Part shown: positions 1 to 5,023 of the stretch, piece after piece | Layout: the number at the start of each line of letters is the position of its first letter | Position numbering within the stretch: the first letter of the stretch is position 1 | Source of the DNA: Bacillota bacterium | Lineage (GTDB): Bacteria > Bacillota > Clostridia > Lachnospirales > Lachnospiraceae | Reading direction: 5' to 3' | Length of the DNA: 6,385 bases | NCBI GenBank assembly: GCA_017861355.1 | Contig: JAGFXQ010000230.1 | Span: 1-6,385 of the forward strand | Position numbers and translations under genes: made by a program | Notes under the pieces: model-generated | What the model was told of the DNA's origin: nothing | Database searches by the model: none | Seen by the model: only the letters and a program-made list of their open reading frames with translations

Positions 1-1
1 T

Positions 2-361
2 GTAGTGGGCATCCAAAAGCCATATGCCGAACGGAATGAAACTGCAGCGGTGATGAAGATCAATGATTTATCTGTTGTATCCTCCGGAGTATATGAACGC
101 TATTTTGAACTGAATGGAAAGGTCTATCATCATATTCTGAATCCACATACCGGCTACCCTTACGATAACGGTTTGATCTCCGTTACCATCCTGTCCGAGA
201 AATCAGTTGATGGTGATGGACTCAGTACCAGCTGCTTCGCCCTCGGTCTTAAGGATGGTTTGGCCTTAATTGAAAGTATTCCAAATACTTATGCCGTATT
301 TATCACCTCGGATTACGAGCTGCATTATTCTGCCGGCTTTCCCGAGGTACTAAAGCAATAA
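2..361 (+). CDS. apbE: FAD:protein FMN transferase (ApbE family), C-terminal part; gene starts upstream of window
   Basis: ApbE enzymes transfer FMN from FAD to a Ser/Thr of target proteins such as Rnf/Nqr subunits, usually outside the membrane, and need Mg2+. The frame is open from base 2 to the TAA at 359-361 and gives about 119 C-terminal residues of a protein that normally has about 330-350. Visible family motifs, in order: a GIQKP strand, VVSSGVYERYFE (the usual (A/S)TSG-x-YERYF), HHILNPHTGYP (the HI(L/M)(D/N)PxTGxP signature) and DGDGLSTSCFALG (the D-x-L-S/A-T motif whose Asp and Thr bind the metal in known structures). The end is natural, running through the usual C-terminal strand pair. 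The GTG at base 5 is internal, not a start. The N-terminus, any lipoprotein signal and any partner gene such as rnf lie outside the window. The family call is secure; the substrate is not determinable. Confidence 0.93.
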   Translation, partial: VVGIQKPYAERNETAAVMKINDLSVVSSGVYERYFELNGKVYHHILNPHTGYPYDNGLISVTILSEKSVDGDGLSTSCFALGLKDGLALIESIPNTYAVFITSDYELHYSAGFPEVLKQ

Positions 362-379
362 CTTTCGAAAACAACACTA

Positions 380-516
380 AAGAAAGTACTCTTTGTGAAC
401 TTTCTTCTGTCATGAATAATAGAGGATGTTATAAAACAATCAGCTCCCACCATGGCGGGTTCTTCCATCTATCTCCCGCAACGGATTGAAACGATATGTT
501 TTGTAACATCCTCTAT
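380..516 (+). repeat. Two-hairpin structured element, copy A
   Basis: Two inverted repeats follow the apbE stop. Hairpin 1 pairs 380-387 with 399-406 (8 bp, AAGAAAGT/ACTTTCTT). Hairpin 2 pairs 419-438 with 497-516: 20 bp, all pairing, with one U-G at 432/503. The apical loop of hairpin 2 is 58 nt and contains a smaller GCGGG/CCCGC pair (455-459 with 475-479). Bases 382-438 align without gaps to 3475-3531 (copy B), 39 of 57 identical by my count, and the 3' arms also align. Stem differences are largely compensatory. This is therefore a related, structure-conserved element and not just a lone terminator. Whether it acts as RNA (3' UTR, terminator, small RNA) or is a small mobile repeat cannot be decided here. 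Confidence 0.7.
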
Positions 517-530
517 CTCTTTTTCTATTT
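419..530 (+). terminator. Probable transcription terminator after apbE
   Basis: The long stem 419-438/497-516 is followed at once by CTCTTTTTCTATTT (517-530), a U-rich tract in + strand RNA. This fits intrinsic termination of apbE before the convergent Mrp gene. The 58-nt apical region is much longer than in ordinary terminators. Read on the minus strand, the stem is not followed by a T-run, so termination of the Mrp transcript here is less certain. Confidence 0.6.
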
Positions 531-544
531 AAAGTCAATGAAAT

Positions 545-1250
545 CTATAATTTCTCCAGGCGATCCGCCAGTGTATCCAGCCAGTCTCCTTCATACAATT
601 CAATCATACCGCGGTCACAGGCTGCAGCTAATTTCGGATTAATCGGCAGCTTTGCTGTCATATCAATCTTATGTTTTTGTGCGATTTCTTCAATATGACT
701 TTCTCCGAAAATCTGATATTCTTTACCACAATCCGATAATGCCGTCGATCGGCAAGGATTGAAATACAGTGAGTGGAACATCTCCAGTTCCCGGAGGCAT
801 ATCAACAAACATATAATCAACATCATTCCAGATTACATCGGACCAGAACTGTTTTACAGTTCCTGCAATAACAGGGCCTCTCCATACTACCGGATCAGTC
901 TCGTTTGCAAGCAGTAAGTTTATGGACATCACTTCAATCCCACTGTTCGTCTTTGCCGGGAAGATCCCCATTTCATTACTCACTACCTTTTCCTTTAGGC
1001 CAAAAGCCTTCGGAATGGAAGGTCCGGTGATATCTGCATCCAATATGGCTGTATTATAGCCTTTTCTATTCATATTAACTGACATTAGTGAGGTTACTAA
1101 GGATTTACCTACGCCGCCCTTACCACTAACGATACCGATCACCTTCTTAACATTACTCAGTTCATGAGCATCCACTGCGAAATCATTTTTCGGCTTTGCA
1201 CTGGAACACTTCGAAGCACAGCTGTCACAATTACTATTACAGTCACTCAT
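545..1250 (-). pseudogene. mrp: Mrp/NBP35-type Fe-S cluster carrier ATPase, broken by an internal deletion/frameshift
   Basis: Mrp/ApbC/NBP35 proteins are ParA-like cytoplasmic P-loop ATPases that carry [4Fe-4S] clusters to apoproteins. The N-terminal part (723-1250, 175 codons) has a Cys-rich head (Cys 4, 8, 11, 15), the deviant Walker A SGKGGVGKS (42-50), DADITGPS (71-78) and MPPGTGD (151-157), then ends abnormally after LPIDGII with GLW-stop. The normal C-terminus continues in another frame from about base 733 down to a TAG at 545-547, starting DCGKEYQIFGESHIEE and ending ADRLEKL. Compared with the family, about 40 residues are missing at the junction: the TSPQ segment, the NMS motif and the first Cys of the CPxC cluster ligand pair. 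The ATG at 1248-1250 has an AGGAGG at 1258-1263, 7 nt away. The start and promoter are intact, so a truncated 175-aa protein could still be made. The alternative is a sequencing or assembly error. Confidence 0.88.
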
Positions 1251-1358
1251 ATATTATCCTCCTATCAAGGGTAGTTGTCATGACACCATCTCTGATATCC
1301 GACAAGCCGTAAATATATTACAATTCGGCTATTCTTGTTATCTATCATTTGCTTTGTA

Positions 1359-1386
1359 ATTATACCTCGAATTGATAAGATGTCAA
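1359..1386 (-). promoter_or_regulatory. Promoter of the mrp gene
   Basis: Read on the minus strand, TTGACA (1381-1386) and TATAAT (1359-1364) are both perfect consensus hexamers, separated by 16 bp, as expected for a SigA-type promoter. The transcript would start near 1352, leaving a leader of about 100 nt. That leader contains a weak 5-bp hairpin (1305-1309 with 1326-1330) and a 10-bp palindrome TGTCATGACA (1276-1285) close to the ribosome binding site. An intact promoter in front of a broken gene suggests that the break is recent or artefactual. Confidence 0.75.
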
Positions 1387-1397
1387 TCTTTATTTCC

Positions 1398-1428
1398 TTG
1401 AACATGCGCGCCCTGATCTGAATATTAT
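1398..1428 (+). promoter_or_regulatory. Possible promoter of the DUF4474-like/phosphoesterase operon
   Basis: TTGAAC (1398-1403) and TATTAT (1423-1428) are each one mismatch from consensus but separated by 19 bp. AATATT at 1421-1426 gives the ideal 17 bp but a poorer -10. Transcription would begin around 1433-1436, just before the ribosome binding site at 1445-1451. The site is divergent from the mrp promoter, with the two -35 boxes about 12 bp apart. Confidence 0.35.
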
Positions 1429-1459
1429 GGTATATAACAATTGGAAAGGAGCTGATGTT

Positions 1460-2482
1460 ATGCAGTTTCCGTTTACAGACAATCTGATCCTGATTATGCC
1501 GGGTCTATTTGCTTTTTTATCTGAAAATGTTGTGTTGCTAACAATTGTCGGATTTGTTCTTCTGATGATTGTCACTACTGCATTGCGCATCAAGCAAAAG
1601 AAGAAAAAACATCAAAGAGAAGTCGTCCATCCGGTTACCGAGATCCTTAGAAATGTACCAGAACGTCTGGCAGAACTGAACGGGGAGCTAAAGCCCTTCG
1701 GTTTTGCTTACGAACCATATCAGGATGTCTTCTACTCACTTATGAACCCATGGCAACGAGAATTAGGCTATTGCAGACTTTATGATGAAGCAAGCGCTGC
1801 TTTAAGCATGATTATAGATTGCGAACCGATCCGCTTTGATTATAATGGCAGGCGATGGCTGATTGAATTTTGGAAGGGCCAGTATGGGATGAACACTGGA
1901 GGTGAGGTCGGGGTTTATTATACCACCGGACCGGATCTGGATATTCCAGGCTTATTTAACGGTACCTTCTACTCTTGCTTAAAGGATGATGATTGTATCA
2001 ATATGTCCTTTATTTTTAAGAAGAATGGTAATATTCTTTTCACCCGAAGCGGGTATCATTGGTGGCTTACCGGCTTTAAACTTGGTGAATTCTCCAAGCC
2101 CTCTCAGTTATCCATGGATATCACACTGGACCTATATGACCGACGAATGGCAAATGCCTTTGTTGATGCTCTCACAAAAGCCGGTTATAAGGATAACGAA
2201 TATATTCAACAGGGACGACGTGTGATTATACGATTTGATAAGCCACATACCAAACAACCGCTCACCAGAACTTCATTAACTGAATTTATCATGCAAAAGA
2301 ATAATGAAGCCTTCTGCAACTCTTATAACCTACTGACAGAATCATACACAGACACACTGGATAAGTTAGAAATAGTACGCAATGAATCACCCTCCATGTA
2401 CAGTCAGATTATGACGATAGGTAAGCCTAAAGCGGTATTTGAATCTTATAACACCATAAAAGGCTATCTGAACCGGTACTAG
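1460..2482 (+). CDS. Membrane-anchored DUF4474-like protein of unknown function
   Basis: The 340-residue protein has one clear membrane segment at about residues 22-43 (a further hydrophobic stretch lies at 9-20), followed by the basic run KQKKKKHQR (45-53). By the positive-inside rule the large C-terminal domain should be cytoplasmic. The soluble domain is rich in aromatic residues, with WLIEFWKGQYG followed by MNTGGEVGVYY (133-154), PDLDIPGLF (158-166) and HWWLTGF (200-206). This pattern resembles, from memory, the DUF4474 family of Clostridia; no catalytic motif is recognisable. The start at 1460 is chosen because AAAGGAG (1445-1451) lies 8 nt upstream. An in-frame ATG at 1427 has no ribosome binding site and falls inside the putative -10 box. 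The gene ends 56 nt before the phosphoesterase gene with no terminator between, so the two are probably cotranscribed. The coding call is firm; the family name is moderately sure and the function unknown. Confidence 0.82.
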   Translation: MQFPFTDNLILIMPGLFAFLSENVVLLTIVGFVLLMIVTTALRIKQKKKKHQREVVHPVTEILRNVPERLAELNGELKPFGFAYEPYQDVFYSLMNPWQRELGYCRLYDEASAALSMIIDCEPIRFDYNGRRWLIEFWKGQYGMNTGGEVGVYYTTGPDLDIPGLFNGTFYSCLKDDDCINMSFIFKKNGNILFTRSGYHWWLTGFKLGEFSKPSQLSMDITLDLYDRRMANAFVDALTKAGYKDNEYIQQGRRVIIRFDKPHTKQPLTRTSLTEFIMQKNNEAFCNSYNLLTESYTDTLDKLEIVRNESPSMYSQIMTIGKPKAVFESYNTIKGYLNRY

Positions 2483-2538
2483 CGAAAACCATTTTACTCA
2501 AACAAAATGAATAAATCGGAATAAGGATGTGATCGCTT

Positions 2539-3441
2539 TTGTCAGCAGCAGCGCGTTTATCTCAAGTTTTAGCAACATCAAAGGTTGTTACCTTTGATGA
2601 AAGCTCCCGTATTGTGATCATGAGTGATTGCCACCGGGGAAACAACAGCTGGGGGGATAATTTTTCAGGAAATCAAAACCTGTTCTTTGCAGCTCTGTAT
2701 TACTATTACGAAAATGGATTTACCTATATCGAACTTGGTGACGGGGACGAATTGTGGGAGAACAGGTCCATCGAAGATATCATCGACGCACACAGTGATG
2801 CCTTTTGGCTTATGTCACTCTTCTATCAGGAGCAGCGGCTATATATGCTATATGGCAATCATGATATTGTCAAAAGAGATCCCAGATACACTCAGACAAG
2901 ATGCCATTCCTTCTTTTGCGACAGCGTGAGTCAGGAGATGGCGTTATTTCCCGGCATTGAGATTACGGAAGGATTACTTCTCAAATACCGACATACGAAT
3001 AATCAGATACTTTTAACACATGGTCATCAGGGAGATTTTCTTAATGATACACTATGGAAGATGTCTCGTTTTCTTGTTAGATATTTGTGGAGACCATTGG
3101 AGCTGGTCGGAATCCGGGATCCTACCAGTACCTCGAAGAATACCAAAAAGAAAAATGCAGTAGAAAAGAATCTTATGGAATTTGCCAAAGATCACAATCA
3201 AATGATGATCTGTGGGCATACACACCGTCCGGTTTTTCCAAAGGTTGGAGAAGCGCCTTATTTTAATGATGGTAGCTGTGTTCATCCGAGGTGTATTACC
3301 GCACTTGAAATTCGTAATGGTACCATCTCCTTAATAAAGTGGGCGATTATGACAAGACCGGATCGAAGTCTGTATGTCGGTCGACAAGTTCTGGAAGACC
3401 CGGTCCGGTTAAGCGACTACTTTCAGCAGCTGATGCATTAA
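2539..3441 (+). CDS. Calcineurin-like metallophosphoesterase
   Basis: This 300-residue protein is a two-metal phosphoesterase with all motifs of the superfamily: SDCHRG (D30, H32), ELGDGDELWE (D68), YGNHD (N107, H108), LTHGHQGDF (H161, H163) and CGHTHRPVF (H227, H229). No signal peptide or membrane helix is evident, so it is likely cytoplasmic or membrane-peripheral. The motif spacing and the helical insert between motifs IV and V (about 168-218) recall the LpxH-like/UDP-sugar pyrophosphatase branch, but the substrate cannot be assigned; a Firmicute would not be expected to make lipid A. The start is TTG at 2539, supported by AAGGATGTGATC (2523-2534), 11 of 12 bases matching the complement of the 16S rRNA 3' end. 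Later ATGs would remove or crowd the first metal motif. It probably shares an mRNA with the membrane protein gene upstream, which suggests a joint role. Confidence 0.9.
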   Translation: MSAAARLSQVLATSKVVTFDESSRIVIMSDCHRGNNSWGDNFSGNQNLFFAALYYYYENGFTYIELGDGDELWENRSIEDIIDAHSDAFWLMSLFYQEQRLYMLYGNHDIVKRDPRYTQTRCHSFFCDSVSQEMALFPGIEITEGLLLKYRHTNNQILLTHGHQGDFLNDTLWKMSRFLVRYLWRPLELVGIRDPTSTSKNTKKKNAVEKNLMEFAKDHNQMMICGHTHRPVFPKVGEAPYFNDGSCVHPRCITALEIRNGTISLIKWAIMTRPDRSLYVGRQVLEDPVRLSDYFQQLMH

Positions 3442-3470
3442 GTGATACATGATACACTCCAACCGAATAC

Positions 3471-3570
3471 AATAGAAAGCACACCTCGCGAACTTTCTAT
3501 TATCTTGAATGAAATGGGCTGGTGCAAAACCAAAATGCTAACTAATTATGGTTTTGCACCAACCCGTTCA
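3471..3570 (+). repeat. Two-hairpin structured element, copy B
   Basis: Hairpin 1 pairs 3471-3479 with 3493-3501 (9 bp, AATAGAAAG/CTTTCTATT). Hairpin 2 pairs 3516-3531 with 3550-3565 (16 pairs with one C-A mismatch at 3519/3562) and extends outward to about 3510/3570 with a G-U pair and a bulged A. The apical loop is 18 nt, against 58 in copy A. Bases 3475-3531 align without gaps to 382-438. Identical blocks include GAAAG, GAACTTTCT, TGAAT and AAAAC. Like copy A it follows the stop of a + strand gene (30 nt after the phosphoesterase) and lies between convergent genes. Confidence 0.7.
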
Positions 3571-3603
3571 TGCAGGTAGTTCTATTGTTTTATTTTTTCT
3601 TCT
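3510..3603 (+). terminator. Possible terminator after the phosphoesterase gene, overlapping the convergent flavin reductase gene
   Basis: The strong stem 3510-3570 is followed, after 17 nt, by the T-rich stretch TTTTATTTTTTCTTCTT (3587-3603). The gap between stem and T-run is longer than in a textbook intrinsic terminator. The T-run lies inside the 3' end of the opposite-strand flavin reductase gene, where it encodes the stop codon and a lysine-rich tail. The stem could also stop transcripts coming from the right, although no strong T-run follows it on that strand. Confidence 0.45.
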
Positions 3604-4159
3604 TCACCGAATATCCAAACTTGCCTAAAAGATCACCTAGTGCATAATATTCCCCGTGTGAGTAGACGATCAGTCCGGATTTGTTCAGGTGGAAGCGGCC
3701 TTTCTCATCCATATACCTTTTATCAACGGTTACTCCCACTACTTCAGCCAGGAACATATCGTGAGATCCTAAGGGGATAATCTGCTTGACCACACATTCG
3801 ATATTCACCGGGCTCTCAACAATCCCCGGAGCGGATATCTTCGTACTCTTACTGGGCGTAAGCTTCATCTCCTTGAATTTATCTATTTCTCTGCCGGAGC
3901 GAACACCGCAATAATCTGCCTGCTTTACTAATTCTCTGGTAACAAGATTAATTACGAATTCTCCGCTCTCTTTAATAATATTATAGGAAAAGCGTTCTTT
4001 TCTTACGGAAATTGACACCATGGCCGGGCTTGAGCAAACAGTTCCCGCCCAGGCAATTGTAATAATATTCGGTTTGTATGTTTCACTGGCACAGCTCACC
4101 ATGACCGCGGGGATCGGGTAAAGCATATTACCGGGTTTCCATTGTTCTTTCTCTGACAT
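3590..4159 (-). CDS. Flavin reductase-like FMN-binding protein (flavoredoxin type)
   Basis: The 189-residue protein belongs to the flavin reductase-like (split-barrel) family, which binds FMN and moves electrons between NAD(P)H, flavins and ferredoxins; flavoredoxin of Desulfovibrio is the model. Family signatures are YPIPAVMVSC near the N-terminus, NIITIAWAGTVCSSPAMVSISVR (about residues 31-53, the FMN phosphate/isoalloxazine region), SGEFVINLVT, DYCGVRSGREIDKF and GSHDMFLAEVVGV. Length is normal. The start is ATG at 4157-4159, preceded by AAGGGGAG (4166-4173) at 6 nt; a longer frame to 4219 lacks a ribosome binding site. The C-terminus ends VKKKK, encoded by the A-run opposite the T-tract of the convergent terminator. 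It is divergent from a ferredoxin gene, a plausible electron partner, and shares its control region. The physiological substrate is unknown. Confidence 0.9.
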   Translation of the reverse strand: MSEKEQWKPGNMLYPIPAVMVSCASETYKPNIITIAWAGTVCSSPAMVSISVRKERFSYNIIKESGEFVINLVTRELVKQADYCGVRSGREIDKFKEMKLTPSKSTKISAPGIVESPVNIECVVKQIIPLGSHDMFLAEVVGVTVDKRYMDEKGRFHLNKSGLIVYSHGEYYALGDLLGKFGYSVKKKK

Positions 4160-4239
4160 AGTAATCTCCCCTTCTGCACAAGCATTGCAAATTTGGACAG
4201 CAGCACCAAATCGCTGCACAAAAAATCCTGAGTGCCTTT

Positions 4240-4268
4240 ATTGTATGCGTTTTCTTCTTTTCTGTCAA
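4240..4268 (-). promoter_or_regulatory. Promoter of the flavin reductase gene
   Basis: Minus-strand TTGACA (4263-4268, perfect) and TACAAT (4240-4245, one mismatch) are separated by exactly 17 bp. Transcription should start near 4233, giving a leader of about 74 nt that contains a short GCAGC/GCTGC hairpin before the ribosome binding site. Confidence 0.72.
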
Positions 4269-4287
4269 CGCTATAAGGTCCTTCGCT

Positions 4288-4305
4288 TCGTTATCTCAAT
4301 AACAA
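4288..4305. promoter_or_regulatory. Rex-like palindrome between the flavin reductase and ferredoxin promoters
   Basis: GTTATctcaATAAC (4290-4303) is a perfect 5-4-5 inverted repeat. Including flanks, 4288-4305 matches 11 of the 14 defined positions of the clostridial Rex consensus TTGTTAA-N4-TTAACAA as I recall it. Rex is an NADH/NAD+-sensing repressor. The centre is near -62 for both divergent promoters, which is far upstream for a repressor. Binding is an inference from sequence likeness only. Confidence 0.35.
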
Positions 4306-4307
4306 AA

Positions 4308-4325
4308 ATGTGATCTAAATCAATT
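4308..4325. promoter_or_regulatory. CRP/FNR-family-like palindrome upstream of the ferredoxin -10
   Basis: TGATctaaATCA (4311-4322) matches the core of the FNR site TTGAT-N4-ATCAA, lacking only one outer T-A pair (G at 4310). Its centre, 4316.5, lies about 41.5 bp before the expected ferredoxin start site, the standard class II activator position. It also lies exactly 20 bp from the centre of the neighbouring palindrome. AT-rich DNA yields such dyads by chance, so this is suggestive only. Confidence 0.4.
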
Positions 4326-4342
4326 TATTTTCCTGACAGCTT

Positions 4343-4351
4343 TGGTATAAT
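4343..4351 (+). promoter_or_regulatory. Extended -10 promoter of the ferredoxin gene
   Basis: TGGTATAAT is a perfect -10 hexamer (4346-4351) with the TGn extension. No good -35 lies at 16-18 bp (only ATTTAT/TTTATT near 4323-4329), so the promoter may depend on the extension or on an activator bound at the adjacent palindrome. The expected start is near 4358, with a leader of about 65 nt. Confidence 0.65.
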
Positions 4352-4422
4352 TTAGTCGGTTGTAATGCATACTAATCATGTTAATGTGTTTTTTATTTAT
4401 TTATGTTGAAAGGAGAATTCAC

Positions 4423-4614
4423 ATGAAAGCATCTGTAGATCAGGACGGCTGCATCAGCTGTGGCCTATGCATCGATGTATGTCCTGAGGTATTCAGCTAC
4501 AATGAAGACGAGGTATCCCAGGCAATCAGCGGTGAGATTCCAAAAGATTGTCTTGAAAAAGCGGAAGAAGCACGTGATGGCTGTCCGGTAAGTGTTATCG
4601 ATCTATCTGAATAA
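4423..4614 (+). CDS. Ferredoxin, single [4Fe-4S] cluster type
   Basis: This 63-residue acidic protein is a small cytoplasmic electron carrier. The CISCGLCIDVCP motif gives Cys10, Cys13 and Cys16, with Cys54-Pro as the distal fourth ligand, the pattern of single-cluster ferredoxins. The second-cluster motif of the eight-iron clostridial type is absent. Cys20 and Cys43 sit where Thermotoga maritima and Desulfovibrio gigas ferredoxins carry a disulfide, so the same bond is possible here. The start at 4423 is chosen because AAAGGAG (4409-4415) is 7 nt upstream. An in-frame ATG at 4378 would add a hydrophobic stretch without a ribosome binding site and foreign to the family. The gene is monocistronic by context, with its own promoter upstream and a terminator 10 nt after the stop. 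The divergent flavin reductase is a candidate redox partner. Confidence 0.94.
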   Translation: MKASVDQDGCISCGLCIDVCPEVFSYNEDEVSQAISGEIPKDCLEKAEEARDGCPVSVIDLSE

Positions 4615-4624
4615 TTAATAAAGT

Positions 4625-4666
4625 GAGACCGTACATTTACCCACGTAATTTGTATGGTCTCTTTTG
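4625..4666 (+). terminator. Intrinsic terminator of the ferredoxin gene
   Basis: GAGACCGTACA (4625-4635) pairs with TGTATGGTCTC (4651-4661) in 11 pairs, one of them G-U. An inner TTAC/GTAA pair caps the stem, and TTTTG follows directly. It is a compact, classical Rho-independent terminator beginning 10 nt after the stop codon. Confidence 0.85.
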
Positions 4667-4686
4667 TAAATTTGTTCCACCCATGA

Positions 4687-4715
4687 TTGAAAAACGAAGT
4701 TCTTCAATCTAAAAT
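4687..4715 (+). promoter_or_regulatory. Promoter of the GNAT gene, overlapped by an inverted repeat
   Basis: TTGAAA (4687-4692) and TAAAAT (4710-4715) are separated by 17 bp. A perfect 7-bp inverted repeat, GATTGAA (4685-4691) and TTCAATC (4703-4709) with an 11-bp centre, covers the -35 box and the spacer up to the edge of the -10. That is the position of a repressor operator or a MerR-type activator site. No regulator gene is in the window. Confidence 0.55.
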
Positions 4716-4745
4716 AATTTGTTTGAGGAAGAATGGAGGATTCTT

Positions 4746-5018
4746 ATGGAATTTATACAAGAAGAAAATAAGATCTATCTAAATGATGAAAATAATCATA
4801 TGCTTGCGGTTGTGACCTTTCCCAAGCTCCAGGATAATATGGTCAATATCGATCATACCTTTGTGGACCCTTCTCTTCGCGGACAGGGTGTTGCAGGAAA
4901 ACTGATGGAAGCCGCTGTCGCATACTTTCGATCCAATGGACTGAAAGCAAAGCCCACCTGCAGCTATGCTGTTAAATGGTTCTCCGAGCATCCGGAATAT
5001 AATGATGTCCTGATGTAA
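4746..5018 (+). CDS. Small GNAT-family N-acetyltransferase (COG2388-like)
   Basis: The 90-residue protein matches the minimal GNAT fold of the COG2388/YjdJ-type predicted acetyltransferases, which are normally about 90-100 residues. It shows the acetyl-CoA pyrophosphate loop RGQGVAGKL (about residues 45-53) after the strand VNIDHTFVDPSL, and the family's C-terminal CSYAVKWFSEHPEY. The substrate is unknown; the family may act on small molecules or protein amines. ATG 4746 is chosen because GGAGGA (4735-4740) is 5 nt upstream; a TTG at 4719 in the same frame would lack a ribosome binding site. It is transcribed alone from the promoter at 4687-4715 and converges on the FtsX-type gene, 65 bp from stop to stop. 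Confidence 0.88.
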   Translation: MEFIQEENKIYLNDENNHMLAVVTFPKLQDNMVNIDHTFVDPSLRGQGVAGKLMEAAVAYFRSNGLKAKPTCSYAVKWFSEHPEYNDVLM

Positions 5019-5023
5019 CACAC

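Noticed and set aside
483..491. GGATTGAAAC, similar to the 3' end of many CRISPR repeats; GGATTGAAA also near 756-764 and GATTGAAA at 4685.
   Set aside because: The occurrences are isolated, irregularly spaced, on short matches only, and one is inside the mrp coding region. There is no repeat-spacer array and no cas gene.
741..826. N-terminal part of a minus-strand frame (545-826) that could be read as a separate small gene.
   Set aside because: Its first about 30 residues are an out-of-frame reading of the mrp N-terminal fragment; only the part below about 733 matches the Mrp C-terminus. It is one broken gene, not two.
1276..1285. 10-bp palindrome TGTCATGACA in the mrp leader as an operator.
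   Set aside because: It is short, single and about 70 nt downstream of the predicted transcription start; such palindromes arise by chance, so it is not listed as a site.
1390..1593. Minus-strand open frame over the start of the DUF4474-like gene.
   Set aside because: No ribosome binding site and no recognisable protein pattern; it overlaps the membrane-segment codons of a well-supported + strand gene.
4160..4219. N-terminal extension of the flavin reductase with two cysteines.
   Set aside because: It is translated from the leader, which itself contains the AAGGGGAG ribosome binding site for the ATG at 4157-4159; the extension is not part of the family.
4378..4422. N-terminal hydrophobic extension of the ferredoxin (upstream in-frame ATG).
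   Set aside because: No ribosome binding site precedes it, whereas AAAGGAG lies correctly before the ATG at 4423, and the family begins exactly there.
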